Origin: CAVTOA01 sp963736285
Lineage (GTDB): Bacteria; Actinomycetota; Actinomycetes; Mycobacteriales; QHCE01
NCBI GenBank assembly: GCA_963736285.1
Contig: CAVTOA010000002.1
Location: 248,001 to 312,000 of the forward strand
DNA length: 64,000 nt
Reading direction: 5' to 3'
The first letter of the stretch is position 1, and each line of letters opens with the position of its first letter. Below the pieces are notes generated by a model that searched no databases, was not told the origin of the DNA, and worked only from the letters and a program-made list of their open reading frames with translations. A program made the translations under genes and the position numbers. Positions 28,188-37,447 of this stretch are shown one piece after another.

Positions 28188-29270
28188 GTGGCCAACCATG
28201 GCGGTGATTTCTACAAAGTACCCCAGGCGGTAGCTGTGCCGAGCGAGTCCGGCGCTTCAGCTGCCATGGGGGTGCCCGAACCGTCATCTCAGCCGGAACC
28301 TCCGCGTAATAACCGCCGGCGGGCGGTGGCCATGGTCGTCTTGGCCGTGGCGTTTGCCGCGCAGTGGTTTGGCTGGGGTCTGCCCACCGATTCGGTGCTT
28401 ATTTTTGCGTGGTTGGGGTTGGTGGTGGTCTGTTGGAATATTGATCACCCGCGTCGCTATCTGGCGAGCTGGCTGCGAGATTGGGGTCCCATTCTCGCGT
28501 TGCTGCTCATCTACGATTTCAGCCGTGGACTGGCTGATAATCAGCGCGTGCCACACGCTATGGAGATGATCGATGGCGACCGATTCCTGTTTCGCGGGCA
28601 TTTGCCTACCCTGTGGCTGCAGCAGCATCTCTACGATCCCGACCACGTGCATTGGTGGGATGTCCTCGCCTCATTCACCTACATGTCGCATTTCGTCGCC
28701 AGCTTGACCGTGGCGGTGGTGTTGTGGATGCGCACCCGCCCACAGTGGGCGTCGTTCATGCGACGTTGGTTCTTCTTAACCGCTATTGGTTTGACCACGT
28801 ACTTCGTGTATCCAGCGGCACCACCCTGGTGGGCCTCGCAGTTTGGGTATTTCGCGGAGCACGTGGAGCGGCTTTCCTCACGCGGCTGGGGCGCGATCGG
28901 GCTGGATGGCACTGGCAGCCTGCTGAGCCACGGCCAGTCGTTGGCCAACCCCGTCGCAGCGATGCCGTCGCTACACGCCGCATTTACGTTGCTGATCGCA
29001 CTGTTCTTCATGCAACGGACCCGTAAACGGTGGTGGCCGCTGTTGGCCGCGTATCCGCTCGCCATGGCATTTACTTTGGTGTACTGCGGCGAGCACTATG
29101 TCACCGACATTCTGGTGGGCTGGACCTACGTGGGCATGACATTTTTGCTCGTGGGTGTGGCCGAACATTGGTGGCGTGGGCACAAGGAGCGACAGGCAAG
29201 ACGCGCACACAGTGTATCCACAGTAGACACTTCGGAGCGACAGTTGGCGGGTTCGGCTCTGCATTCCTAG
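28188..29270 (+). CDS. PAP2-superfamily membrane phosphatase or transferase
   Basis: 360-residue membrane protein with at least six helices. The PAP2 active-site motifs are present in the inositol-phosphorylceramide-synthase-like form: AMPSLHAAFTLLI (catalytic His) and GEHYVTDILVGW (second His and Asp). Family members dephosphorylate lipid phosphates or transfer polar heads between lipids; with PimA in the cell, phosphoinositol lipid metabolism is possible but unproven. GTG at 28188, two bases after the aroQ stop, is the likely start; 40 residues of Pro/Ser-rich sequence precede the first helix. Confidence 0.83.
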   Translation: MANHGGDFYKVPQAVAVPSESGASAAMGVPEPSSQPEPPRNNRRRAVAMVVLAVAFAAQWFGWGLPTDSVLIFAWLGLVVVCWNIDHPRRYLASWLRDWGPILALLLIYDFSRGLADNQRVPHAMEMIDGDRFLFRGHLPTLWLQQHLYDPDHVHWWDVLASFTYMSHFVASLTVAVVLWMRTRPQWASFMRRWFFLTAIGLTTYFVYPAAPPWWASQFGYFAEHVERLSSRGWGAIGLDGTGSLLSHGQSLANPVAAMPSLHAAFTLLIALFFMQRTRKRWWPLLAAYPLAMAFTLVYCGEHYVTDILVGWTYVGMTFLLVGVAEHWWRGHKERQARRAHSVSTVDTSERQLAGSALHS

Positions 29271-29377
29271 AGCCGGTTGCTCGTTACTTGTTGCTGCGCT
29301 GAGCTCGTGGTTAGTCAGGAGCATGCTGGCGGGAGTCAGCACCATGCGAGGACCGAACCAGTATTGGGAGGAACGAC

Positions 29378-30448
29378 GTGACCGCAAAGACGTCCATGAC
29401 GCCAGCGCAGGATGCCACGCTGCTGGAGCGGACCATGTTTGAGGTCAAGCGGGTCATCGTGGGTCAAGACCGCATGGTCGAACGCATGTTGGTGTGTCTG
29501 TTGGCGCGTGGTCACTGCTTGTTGGAGGGCGTTCCTGGGGTTGCGAAAACTCTTGCGGTAGAGACATTGGCGCGGGTCGTGGGTGGGTCTTTCACGCGCA
29601 TTCAGTTCACCCCAGATCTGGTGCCGGCCGACATTCTAGGCACCCGTATTTACCGAGTCTCCAGCGAGAAGTTCGACGTCGAGTTGGGTCCAGTTTTTGC
29701 CAACTTTGTGCTCGCCGACGAGATCAATCGAGCACCGGCCAAGGTCCAGTCCGCGCTGCTCGAGGTAATGGCAGAAAAACAAGTCTCGATCGGTGGTCAT
29801 ACCTACGAACTGCCGGATCCATTTCTGACGCTGGCGACACAAAATCCGATTGAGCAAGAGGGCGTGTACCCGCTGCCAGAGGCCCAGCGCGACCGCTTCT
29901 TGATGAAGATCGTCGTCGGATACCCCACTGATGCCGAGGAGCGAGAGATCGTCTACCGGATGGGCACTAATCCGCCGGAGCCGCACGAAGTACTCGCTCC
30001 AGACGACCTGATCCGTCTGCAAGAGACTGCCGACAACGTCTTTGTCCACAATGCATTGGTCGACTACGCGGTGCGTTTGGTCTTGTCCACTCGCACACCG
30101 GCCGAGCACGGCATGCCTGAGATCGCCGGCCTGATTAGCTATGGCGCGTCACCGCGCGCGTCGCTGGGGCTCGTCGCCGGGAGCAGAGCATTGGCGTTGA
30201 TGCGGGGGCGCGACTACGTCCTGCCACAAGATGTTCAGGACGTTGCTCCCGACGTTTTGCGACATCGGTTGGTGCTGTCGTATGACGCGTTGGCGGACGG
30301 CGTGCCCGCGGAGCAGATCGTGGACCGCGTGCTGGCCACCGTGCCGTTGCCGTCAGTTACGCCACGGCAGCAGGCAAACCCGCTTCCGCAGCATAGTTAC
30401 GCGCAGAATCCCGTTTCGGCTACGCCGGCATCGGAGTCCTACGCGTGA
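29378..30448 (+). CDS. moxR: MoxR-family AAA+ ATPase
   Basis: 356-residue ATPase thought to act as a chaperone for VWA-domain proteins. Walker A GVPGVAKT (51-58), Walker B VLADEINRAPAKVQSALLEV, sensor 1 ATQNPIEQEGVYPLPEAQRDRF (conserved in pieces) and the lid region SYGASPRASLGLVAGSRALA are clear. A 40-residue Pro/Gln/Ser-rich tail follows. GTG at 29378 follows GGGAGGAA. It overlaps the DUF58 gene by four bases, forming the moxR-DUF58-VWA unit that also lies upstream of fabG-inhA in mycobacteria. Confidence 0.93.
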   Translation: MTAKTSMTPAQDATLLERTMFEVKRVIVGQDRMVERMLVCLLARGHCLLEGVPGVAKTLAVETLARVVGGSFTRIQFTPDLVPADILGTRIYRVSSEKFDVELGPVFANFVLADEINRAPAKVQSALLEVMAEKQVSIGGHTYELPDPFLTLATQNPIEQEGVYPLPEAQRDRFLMKIVVGYPTDAEEREIVYRMGTNPPEPHEVLAPDDLIRLQETADNVFVHNALVDYAVRLVLSTRTPAEHGMPEIAGLISYGASPRASLGLVAGSRALALMRGRDYVLPQDVQDVAPDVLRHRLVLSYDALADGVPAEQIVDRVLATVPLPSVTPRQQANPLPQHSYAQNPVSATPASESYA

Positions 30449-31407
30449 CGTTTCCGGCCAGGTCGCGGTCGACGCGGCATGATGGCGTGCACCCTAAGTC
30501 TCCCTTCGGGGCTGGGGGCGACGCCACCACCATTCTGCGACGGTTGCGGGTGGTTATTTCCCGGCGGCTGGATGGGCTGTTGCATGGTGATTACTTAGGG
30601 CTCCTGCCGGGTGCGGGCAGCGAGGCCGGCGAGTCTCGTGAGTACCGACCGGGCGACGACGTGCGCCGCATGGATTGGCCGGTCACCGCCCGCACCACTG
30701 TGCCTCATGTCCGGCACACAGTGGCTGATCGTGAGCTCGAGACGTGGCTCGCGATGGATCTTTCGCCGAGCCTAGATTTTGGTACCGCCCGCTGCGAAAA
30801 ACGTGATCTCGCTATCGAGGTGGCGGTCGGGATCGCCCAGTTGACCATGCACGGGGGCAACCGGCTTGGCGCGGTTGTCACCAACGGCGAACGCCAATCT
30901 CAGTACCCAGCTCGTCCCGGTCGGCTCGCCGCTCAAGCACTGCTGAAGCGCCTGTTGACCACTCCCCGCGGTAGTCGCGGCGCGTCCAGCGATTTGGCCG
31001 CGTTGATCGATGCGCTTAGCCGGCCCGCGCGTCGTCGTGGTTTCGTGGTGGTCATCTCAGACTTTTTGGGCGATCAGGAGTGGTCCCGGCCGTTGCGCAA
31101 GCTTGCGGTACGGCACGATGTTCTCGCGATCGAGGTGGTCGATCCTCGCGAGCTGACGCTTCCGGCCGTGGGCGTGCTCACGCTGCTCGATCCAGAGACC
31201 GGCGCGGTGCATGAGGTAGAAACGTCGGCCAGGTTCCGAGAAAAATACGCCCGGGCGGCAGCGGCGCAGCGCACGAGAATCTCTGACGCTTTGCGACATG
31301 CGGGCGTGGCGCACCTGCGATTGCGGACGGACACAGACTGGCTCATGGATTTGGTGCGCTACGTCACCGCGCGTCGACGAGGAGTTGCGAGAGGAACCAC
31401 CCGATGA
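30445..31407 (+). CDS. DUF58 domain protein
   Basis: 320-residue soluble protein carrying the DUF58 core: GSEAGESREYRPGDDVRRMDWPVTAR in pieces, then a VWA-like fold with AMDLSPSLDFG and FVVVISDFLGDQEW. DUF58 proteins act with MoxR ATPases in poorly understood assembly or stress roles. The start overlaps the moxR stop (GTGA) and the stop overlaps the VWA gene (ATGA), so the three are translated together. Confidence 0.9.
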   Translation: MTFPARSRSTRHDGVHPKSPFGAGGDATTILRRLRVVISRRLDGLLHGDYLGLLPGAGSEAGESREYRPGDDVRRMDWPVTARTTVPHVRHTVADRELETWLAMDLSPSLDFGTARCEKRDLAIEVAVGIAQLTMHGGNRLGAVVTNGERQSQYPARPGRLAAQALLKRLLTTPRGSRGASSDLAALIDALSRPARRRGFVVVISDFLGDQEWSRPLRKLAVRHDVLAIEVVDPRELTLPAVGVLTLLDPETGAVHEVETSARFREKYARAAAAQRTRISDALRHAGVAHLRLRTDTDWLMDLVRYVTARRRGVARGTTR

Positions 31408-32354
31408 TTCGGTTTCTGGCACCGTGGTGGCTGCTATCCGTGGTCGTCGTGCTGGTCTTGGCGGCCGTATACGTCTGGGCGCTGCTGCGTCGACGCACGT
31501 ATGCGTTGCGCTTTTCCAATGTGGACTTGCTGAAGTCGATTGCTCCCAAGGGAGCCGGGTGGCATCGGCATGTCGCTGCGGGGGTATTCGCGGTGAGCGT
31601 GCTCATGTTGTCTGTGGGCATGGCGCGCCCGGCAGTCGATGTGCATCAGCCGCTGGAACGGGCGACGGTGGTGCTGGCGATCGACGTGTCGCTGTCGATG
31701 AAAGCCACGGATGTTTCCCCCAACCGGTTTGCTGCGGCCAAAGATGCGGCAAAGCTGTTCGTGCGACAGCTACCCAAGTCGTACAACCTGTCGTTGGTGT
31801 CGTTTGCTAAGAGCGCGACGGTGGCCGTCTCGCCCACCAAGGATCATGCGCAGATAGACAGCGCGATCGATCATCTGCGGTTGCAGGAATCGACCGCGAT
31901 CGGCGACGCGATCTTCGCTTCCCTGGAGGCCATCGCCAACGTTCCCAGCGACGGAGCAAAAAAGGCGGCTCCTGCCCGCATTGTTTTGCTATCCGACGGG
32001 TTCACCACCTCGGGGCGCTCCAACGACGAGGCCGCGCAAGCCTCCTCCCGGGCCAAGGTTCCCGTGTCCACCATTGCTTTTGGTACCCAGGCGGGCTCGG
32101 TGAGCGTCGAAGGCACCGAGGTGCCGGTTCCTGTCGACGGCGACGCGCTCAAGAAAATCGCCAGCGAGACCGATGGCAAGTTCTATACCGCCGTCACCGC
32201 GAAACAGCTCAAAGAGGTCTACCGGGATTTGGGGTCATCGGTAGGCGAGCGCACCGTCGCGCACGATGTCACTCGTTGGTTTCTGGCGATCGGCACTCTG
32301 TTGGCGTTGGTGGCGGCCGGGCTGAGTCTGCTGTGGACTGGTCGGATCGTTTAA
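31404..32354 (+). CDS. Membrane-anchored von Willebrand factor A domain protein
   Basis: 316 residues: two N-terminal membrane helices (about 6-28 and 58-75), an external or cytoplasmic VWA domain with a complete MIDAS (DVSLS at 94-98, the Thr in ESTAIGDAI, and Asp in LLSDGF), and a C-terminal helix (FLAIGTLLALVAAGLSLLW). It is the presumed client or partner of MoxR. Homologue of Rv1481 by position and architecture. It is followed head-on by the remnant of a MetE-like gene. Confidence 0.9.
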   Translation: MIRFLAPWWLLSVVVVLVLAAVYVWALLRRRTYALRFSNVDLLKSIAPKGAGWHRHVAAGVFAVSVLMLSVGMARPAVDVHQPLERATVVLAIDVSLSMKATDVSPNRFAAAKDAAKLFVRQLPKSYNLSLVSFAKSATVAVSPTKDHAQIDSAIDHLRLQESTAIGDAIFASLEAIANVPSDGAKKAAPARIVLLSDGFTTSGRSNDEAAQASSRAKVPVSTIAFGTQAGSVSVEGTEVPVPVDGDALKKIASETDGKFYTAVTAKQLKEVYRDLGSSVGERTVAHDVTRWFLAIGTLLALVAAGLSLLWTGRIV

Positions 32355-32379
32355 GGCGACCAGCATGCGGACGTTGCGC

Positions 32380-32936
32380 CTATGGGCGACGTAGTTCTTC
32401 GCTCGCGATGTGCGCTCCGTCGTGGATAGCGCGAAGTTTTGCCCACACGATGCTGTCGACGACGTGGTCTTGGCCGATGAGAGTGGCAAAGCCGCAGTCC
32501 GTTCCCGCCATTGCCCGCTCTGGCCCTACCAGGCGGGCATAGTTGAGAATTCGCTGTGCGATCAGGTGCGGGTGCTCAATGACGTTGCTGGTGGTTTCGA
32601 CCACGCCGGCAACCAAATATTTTTCGTGCAGGTGGGGTGTGCGAACCGTGTGGGTGCGAGCTGGGCCGCCAACCGTGCCACGAAATCCGGATGGTCATGC
32701 ATGTCCCGTGTGGACAGCATGGTGGGTTCGCCATCAAAGTCGGTCAAGCGATCCTTGACGTAACCCACGTAGCTGATTTTCCCTTGCTCGCCGTCGCTGA
32801 CGACATCGATGCCCGCGTCGACATGTCGTGTGACAGTGTCGTGCACAGCCGAGCGGATGCGGCTATCTATACCCGCAACGGCAACTCCAACAGCATGCCT
32901 AGCGTAAACCTCACACAGTCGGCGCACAGATAACAT
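32380..32936 (-). pseudogene. Remnant of a MetE-like (cobalamin-independent methionine synthase C-terminal family) gene
   Basis: Two pieces of one protein lie in different frames. The upstream piece (32936 towards 32628) reads AGIDVVSDGEQGKISYVGY, DFDGEP and HPDFVARLAAQL to RFAHPTCT; the second (about 32626-32380) reads YLVAGVVETTSNVIEHPH, then AMAGTDCGFATL and IVWAKLRAI. In COG0620 MetE-like proteins (about 340-375 residues) these blocks are separated by roughly 170 residues that are missing here. The N-terminal VGSLPRP-type motif is also unrecognisable. A large internal deletion with a frame change is a true lesion, unlike the one-base slips elsewhere in the window. It lies between the VWA gene and fabG. 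Confidence 0.8.
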
Positions 32937-33083
32937 GCGAGTCCGCTCGACCTTCCACGCATCTTCGTTGCCTGGCTGTCTCTACCAGCGGGTAGGCCGT
33001 AGGGTCGTCGCGAGTGTCAGTACCGCTCACGACAAGCTCAAAACAAGCTCAAAACGAGCATGGTCTCAGCAAGGAGTAATGCA

Positions 33084-33788
33084 GTGGCACGTACGGTCTT
33101 GGTTACCGGAGGAAACCGCGGTATCGGTCTTGCGATCGCGCAAGCCTTCTCAGCACAAGGCGACCGAGTTGCGGTGACGTACCGCAGTGGTCCCGCTCCA
33201 GCGGAGCTGTTCGGGGTCAAGTGCGATGTCACTGATCCATCCACAGTGGACGAAGCATTCACTACAATAGAAGCTGAGCTAGGTCCGGTGGAGGTTTTGG
33301 TCGCCAATGCGGGCATTACTGACGACACCTTGCTGATGCGGATGAGCGAGGATCAATTCACCCGGGTGCTTGACACCAACTTGGCGGGAGCATTCCGAGT
33401 CGCGAAACGGGCAGTTCCCAAAATGGTGCGGGCGCGTTTTGGCCGGCTGATATTTGTGTCCTCGGTGGTGGGCTTGCTTGGCTCGGCGGGGCAAGCGAAC
33501 TACGCCGCTTCCAAGGCGGGCCTGGTGGGATTCGCCCGGTCACTCACCCGGGAAATTGGCTCGCGATCCATTACGTCCAATGTGATCGCGCCCGGCTTTG
33601 TAGAGACAGACATGACCGCGGCATTGCCAGAGGCGCGGCAGAAAGAAATTCTGTCGTCTATCCCGTTGCGCCGCTACGCCCAACCGGCGGAGGTTGCCGG
33701 CGTCGCGACCTGGCTGGCTAGTGACGCTGCCGCCTACATCTCCGGCGCGGTCCTTCCCGTTGACGGTGGCCTCGGCATGGGCCACTGA
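33084..33788 (+). CDS. fabG: 3-oxoacyl-ACP reductase FabG (MabA-like)
   Basis: NADPH-dependent short-chain dehydrogenase of 234 residues for the keto-reduction step of fatty acid elongation. Visible are the cofactor motif TGGNRGIG, NAGIT, the catalytic Ser in IFVSSVVGLLG, the YAASK Tyr/Lys pair, and VIAPGFVETDM. GTG at 33084 is taken as start because AAGGAG lies at 33071-33076; the frame is open upstream without homology. It precedes inhA and hemH, the mycobacterial fabG1-inhA-hemZ order, though 273 bases separate it from inhA. Confidence 0.93.
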   Translation: MARTVLVTGGNRGIGLAIAQAFSAQGDRVAVTYRSGPAPAELFGVKCDVTDPSTVDEAFTTIEAELGPVEVLVANAGITDDTLLMRMSEDQFTRVLDTNLAGAFRVAKRAVPKMVRARFGRLIFVSSVVGLLGSAGQANYAASKAGLVGFARSLTREIGSRSITSNVIAPGFVETDMTAALPEARQKEILSSIPLRRYAQPAEVAGVATWLASDAAAYISGAVLPVDGGLGMGH

Positions 33789-33947
33789 CGCGTGCTTGGC
33801 CTGGCTGGGGGGATGGATGACGGAAGTGCGGATCGGACGTGGTGGGGCGCCGGCTCCCCACGTCAGGCGGTGAGGCTTCATCCCTACGTGGTGAACCGCC
33901 GCCCCTTTCTACCCATCGTCATTCCCGCACGCTGGAGGAGAGATCTG

Positions 33948-33982
33948 GAGTGTGGACAGTCTATTGAGGACCATCCACACTC
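33948..33982. promoter_or_regulatory. Inverted repeat in the fabG-inhA gap
   Basis: GAGTGTGGA (33948-33956) and TCCACACTC (33974-33982) form a perfect 9-base inverted repeat with a 17-base spacer, ending 79 bases before the inhA start. No run of T follows, so a simple terminator is unlikely; an operator or attenuator for inhA is possible. The rest of the 273-base gap shows nothing recognisable. Confidence 0.45.
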
Positions 33983-34061
33983 GCGCGTTCAGACGTCCGT
34001 GTGCTCAGTCTCCCGGACCCATTAGATAACGACGAGAAAACCAAGGTTAAGGAGTAACAGA

Positions 34062-34829
34062 GTGACGGGACTACTAGCGGGTAAGCGATTGCTGATCACA
34101 GGGGTGCTCACCGAGCAGTCGATCGCATTTTCTGTGGCCAAGCTGGCGCAGCGGCAAGGTGCGCAGGTGGTGTTGACCGGTTTCGGTCGGATGTCGCTGG
34201 TGGAGCGGGTTGCTAAGCGGCTCCCCGAGCCGGCGCCGGTCATTGAGCTCGATGTGACCAACGAAGAACAGCTGGCAACGCTCGCTGACAGGGTGCGTGA
34301 ACATGTGGACGGCGTTGACGGGGTGCTCCACTCGATCGGCTTCGCGCCACAGACATGTCTAGGTGGCCAGTTCTTGGACGCGCCGTGGAGCGATGTCGCC
34401 GTCGCGCTGCAGATCTCGACCTTTTCGTTGAAGTCCTTGGCGGTGGCTGCCGCGCCATTAATGTCTGCTGGCGGGTCGATCGTCGGTCTGGATTTTGATG
34501 CCAGTCAAGCCTGGCCCGTCTATGACTGGATGGGCGTGGCGAAAGCCGGTTTGGAATCGGCCTCGCGTTATCTCGCTAAGTACCTCGGCCCACGAGGGAT
34601 TCGGGTCAATTTGGTGTCGGCCGGCCCGATCAAGACCATGGCTGCCAAGAGCATCCCGGGTCTAGGCCAGATCGAAGACATCTGGTCTGATCGTGCCCCG
34701 CTGGGCTGGGACGTATCCGATCCCGAGCCGGCTGCCCGCACCTGCCTTGCGTTGTTGTCGGATTGGCTCCCTGCTACCTCGGGTGAGATTGTGCACGCCG
34801 ATGGTGGCTTCCACGCGGTGGGCGTCTGA
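34062..34829 (+). CDS. inhA: Enoyl-ACP reductase, InhA/FabI type
   Basis: NADH-dependent reduction of trans-2-enoyl-ACP, last step of each fatty acid elongation round. The 255-residue protein has LLITGVLTEQSIAFSVA, LHSIGFAPQT, GLDFDASQAWPVYDWMGVAK with the catalytic Tyr and Lys, and SDWLPATSGEIVHADGG. Compared with mycobacterial InhA the substrate-binding loop after AGPIKTMAAKSI is about ten residues shorter, so it resembles ordinary FabI enzymes rather than the long-chain mycolate type. GTG at 34062 follows AAGGAG. Confidence 0.92.
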   Translation: MTGLLAGKRLLITGVLTEQSIAFSVAKLAQRQGAQVVLTGFGRMSLVERVAKRLPEPAPVIELDVTNEEQLATLADRVREHVDGVDGVLHSIGFAPQTCLGGQFLDAPWSDVAVALQISTFSLKSLAVAAAPLMSAGGSIVGLDFDASQAWPVYDWMGVAKAGLESASRYLAKYLGPRGIRVNLVSAGPIKTMAAKSIPGLGQIEDIWSDRAPLGWDVSDPEPAARTCLALLSDWLPATSGEIVHADGGFHAVGV

Positions 34830-34953
34830 CCGATCGCTTCTGCCTCCGACTCTTGTTTGACCGGTGGTCTTCCCCTTGAAAACCCCGGAATCTCACCGGT
34901 CAAACGTTGTGCGGCAGGGCAGAGGCGGCAGGCAGGGCAGGTATCGTACGAGC

Positions 34954-35982
34954 GTGGCAGTCCAAGAGATTCCGTTCGATGCGTTGCTATTGGTCTCGTT
35001 TGGCGGGCCCGAAGGTCCCGACGACGTCATGCCGTTCCTACGGAACGTCACCCGTGGACGAGATGTACCTGATTCTCGGCTGTCTACGGTGGCTGACCAC
35101 TACTACCATTTCGGTGGCGTCTCACCTATCAACAGCCAAAATCGAGAGTTGTTGACAGCTATCCAAAAGGCTCTTGCCGAGCATGGGCCGGACATTCCGG
35201 TCTATTGGGGGAACCGGAATTGGGCACCGTACCTGGACGACACGGTTCGCCAACTGCGAGACGACGGAATGCGCAGAGTAGCGGCGTTTGTGACCGCGGC
35301 CTATAGCTCGTATTCAGCATGCGGGCAGTATCTGGACGACATCGCAGCTGCTCGTGAACAGGTGGGACCGGGTGCTCCACAGATTGTGAAATTGGGCCAC
35401 TACTACGATCATCCTGGTTTTGTTGACCCTCACGCCGATGCTGTTGGCGCCGCACTGCGTCAGTTGGCGCCCGCGGACGTGCAAAAAACTCGGCTGATCT
35501 TCACAGCCCACAGCATCCCGATGGTGATGAATGCGGCGAGCGGCCGTGGGGGGGAGTACGCACAGCAGTTGCGTGCTACTGCCACACGTGTGGCCACGGC
35601 CGCCGCGCCACATCTGAAGTGGGATCTAGTCTGGCAAAGTCGTAGTGGTTCGCCACTGGTGCCTTGGCTTGAACCGGACATCAATGATCACCTGCGGCAG
35701 CTGGCCGGGATTGGTGTCAACGATGTCGTGGTGAGCCCTATTGGCTTCGTGAGCGACCATCTCGAGGTCCGGTGGGACCTTGATGAGGAAGCTGCTGCCA
35801 CCGCACGGGAGCTGGGAATGCGGTTTGCTCGTGCCTCCACGCCGGGCACGGACTCGCGGTTCGTCGCGATGGTCCGAGACTTGCTCGCACGTGCAAGGAC
35901 GGAGTCGGAAGATTCGGTGGCGGTGAGTGAGTCAGGGTGTTGCCACGGTGCGTGTTGTGGCCGCTCAGTGCGGAACCACTGA
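34954..35982 (+). CDS. hemH: Coproporphyrin III ferrochelatase with Fe-S cysteines
   Basis: Inserts iron into coproporphyrin III in the heme route of Gram-positive bacteria (CpfC). About 342 residues from the GTG at 34954 (VAVQEIPFDALLLVSFGGPEG as the start region); an upstream start at 34864 is open but lacks homology. The catalytic His is in FTAHSIPMVM. The C-terminus GCCHGACC, with the earlier Cys in YSACGQY, supplies ligands for the [2Fe-2S] cluster found in actinobacterial enzymes. It follows inhA as in mycobacteria. Confidence 0.92.
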   Translation: MAVQEIPFDALLLVSFGGPEGPDDVMPFLRNVTRGRDVPDSRLSTVADHYYHFGGVSPINSQNRELLTAIQKALAEHGPDIPVYWGNRNWAPYLDDTVRQLRDDGMRRVAAFVTAAYSSYSACGQYLDDIAAAREQVGPGAPQIVKLGHYYDHPGFVDPHADAVGAALRQLAPADVQKTRLIFTAHSIPMVMNAASGRGGEYAQQLRATATRVATAAAPHLKWDLVWQSRSGSPLVPWLEPDINDHLRQLAGIGVNDVVVSPIGFVSDHLEVRWDLDEEAAATARELGMRFARASTPGTDSRFVAMVRDLLARARTESEDSVAVSESGCCHGACCGRSVRNH

Positions 35983-36035
35983 CCACTACGGCCTAGCATC
36001 CGCCCGCACGTACCCGCTCCAGGCGTGTGCGGTGG

Positions 36036-37340
36036 TTAAACGGAGGGTGTTGCCGCGCTGAGAGCCGCTATGACCCGATCCGCGGCATCCTTGCTGCGCG
36101 GATCGATCAAATTAGCGAGAAGTTTGAGGACGAAGCGCATCAGGACCGGTTGGGGGAGCCCAAACCGGAGTGCCAACTTCATGAAATGTGGTTCGCCAAT
36201 GAGCTTGGCAAACCACCCCCCCATTCGGTAGTAGCCTCCATAGCGTTGCTGTAGTTCGACTCGGTACTGGAGCAGCATTCTCTCTCGCACGGCTCCGGAC
36301 GGCTGGGTAAGCGCCGCATCCGCGATCTCGGCGGCAAGGGCGCCGGCTTCCATTGCGTAAGCGATGCCTTCCCCGTTGAAGGGATTGACCATGCCGCCGG
36401 AATCCCCAACCAGCATCACACCGTTGGTGTAATGCGGCACTCGATTGAAGCCCATAGGTAATGCGGCGCCACGGGTGGGACCATCCGCATTGTCGATTGT
36501 GGACAATCCCCATTCTTGCGGGGTCGCGGCTAGCCAGTCCGTCAATAGTTGTCGGTAGTCGGTATTCCGGAAGGCATCTGTGCTATTGAGTACGCCCAGG
36601 CCAACGTTGACGCGACCGTCGCCAAGCCCAAAGATCCAGCCATACCCGGGCAATGGTGTGCCGTTTTCGCCGCGAAGGGATAGCCAGGACTCGAGGTAGG
36701 GATCCTCGTGTTTGGCGGGGCTGTGGTAATAGCGACGAACAGCGACTCCCATCGGGCGGTCTTCGCGCTTTGTGATCCCCACGGCAAGCGCGAACCGAGC
36801 GGAGACACCGTCGGCGGCGATGACCAGCGGCGCGCGGTAGACCACGGGCTCTTTCTCCGGTCCGGTAGCGGCACGCACACCCACTACGCGTCCGTCGCGA
36901 TTGGTCAGTGGCTCGGTGGCCGTGGTGCGGGTATGTAGTTGAACACCACCCTGTTCCGCTTTTTCGGCGAGCAACTGGTCGAAATCGAGACGAGTACGGG
37001 TAAGACCGTAGTCGGGAAAGCTGGTGAGCTGTGGCCAGTCGAGCTCCATCGATACGCCATCGCCAATGACCCGCAACCCCCGATTACGCGCCCAACCATC
37101 GCCCTCTCGCGGCCCGTCTTTGCTAATAACCCCCATCGCCATGAGCTGTTTGACCGCTCGGGGCGTGAGTCCGTCACCACACACTTTTTCTCGGGGGAAC
37201 TGTGTTTTCTCGAGCAGGATGACCCGGCGGCCCTGCCGAGCGAGATGGTAGGCAGCGGTCGAGCCTCCAGGGCCCGCGCCGATCACGATCACATCTGCTT
37301 CGTTCGCCAACGAGAATGAATTGGTGTCGTGAGTAGACAT
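36036..37340 (-). CDS. Geranylgeranyl reductase family flavoprotein, MenJ-like
   Basis: 434-residue FAD oxidoreductase. It has the dinucleotide motif VIVIGAGPGGSTAAYHLA, the family signature FPREKVCGDGLTPRAV, LPGYGWIFGLGDGRVNVGLG, and the second FAD block MLVGDSGGMVNPFNGEGI. It resembles Mycobacterium Rv0561c (MenJ), which saturates one isoprene of menaquinone, so a quinone- or isoprenoid-reducing role is likely but the substrate is not certain. ATG at 37340 starts MSTHDTNSF; the longer open frame upstream has no homology. Two DnaA-box-like repeats lie about 110 bases upstream. Confidence 0.87.
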   Translation of the reverse strand: MSTHDTNSFSLANEADVIVIGAGPGGSTAAYHLARQGRRVILLEKTQFPREKVCGDGLTPRAVKQLMAMGVISKDGPREGDGWARNRGLRVIGDGVSMELDWPQLTSFPDYGLTRTRLDFDQLLAEKAEQGGVQLHTRTTATEPLTNRDGRVVGVRAATGPEKEPVVYRAPLVIAADGVSARFALAVGITKREDRPMGVAVRRYYHSPAKHEDPYLESWLSLRGENGTPLPGYGWIFGLGDGRVNVGLGVLNSTDAFRNTDYRQLLTDWLAATPQEWGLSTIDNADGPTRGAALPMGFNRVPHYTNGVMLVGDSGGMVNPFNGEGIAYAMEAGALAAEIADAALTQPSGAVRERMLLQYRVELQQRYGGYYRMGGWFAKLIGEPHFMKLALRFGLPQPVLMRFVLKLLANLIDPRSKDAADRVIAALSAATPSV

Positions 37341-37447
37341 TCTTGCCGACCCATCCCTTCTCGCGGCCGCGATGCGGCTCCATCGATAGCGTGACGTGTG
37401 CAGTCTAAGCACCGCTTTGCGTCTGGCGAGCTCGCGGCCCCGCTTGC

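Noticed and set aside
25770..33250. Repeated palindrome TCCAC(A/T)GTGGA, for example near 25778 and 33239
   Set aside because: The copies lie inside coding sequence at codons for Ser-Thr-Val-Asp and similar, so they follow from protein conservation and codon choice.
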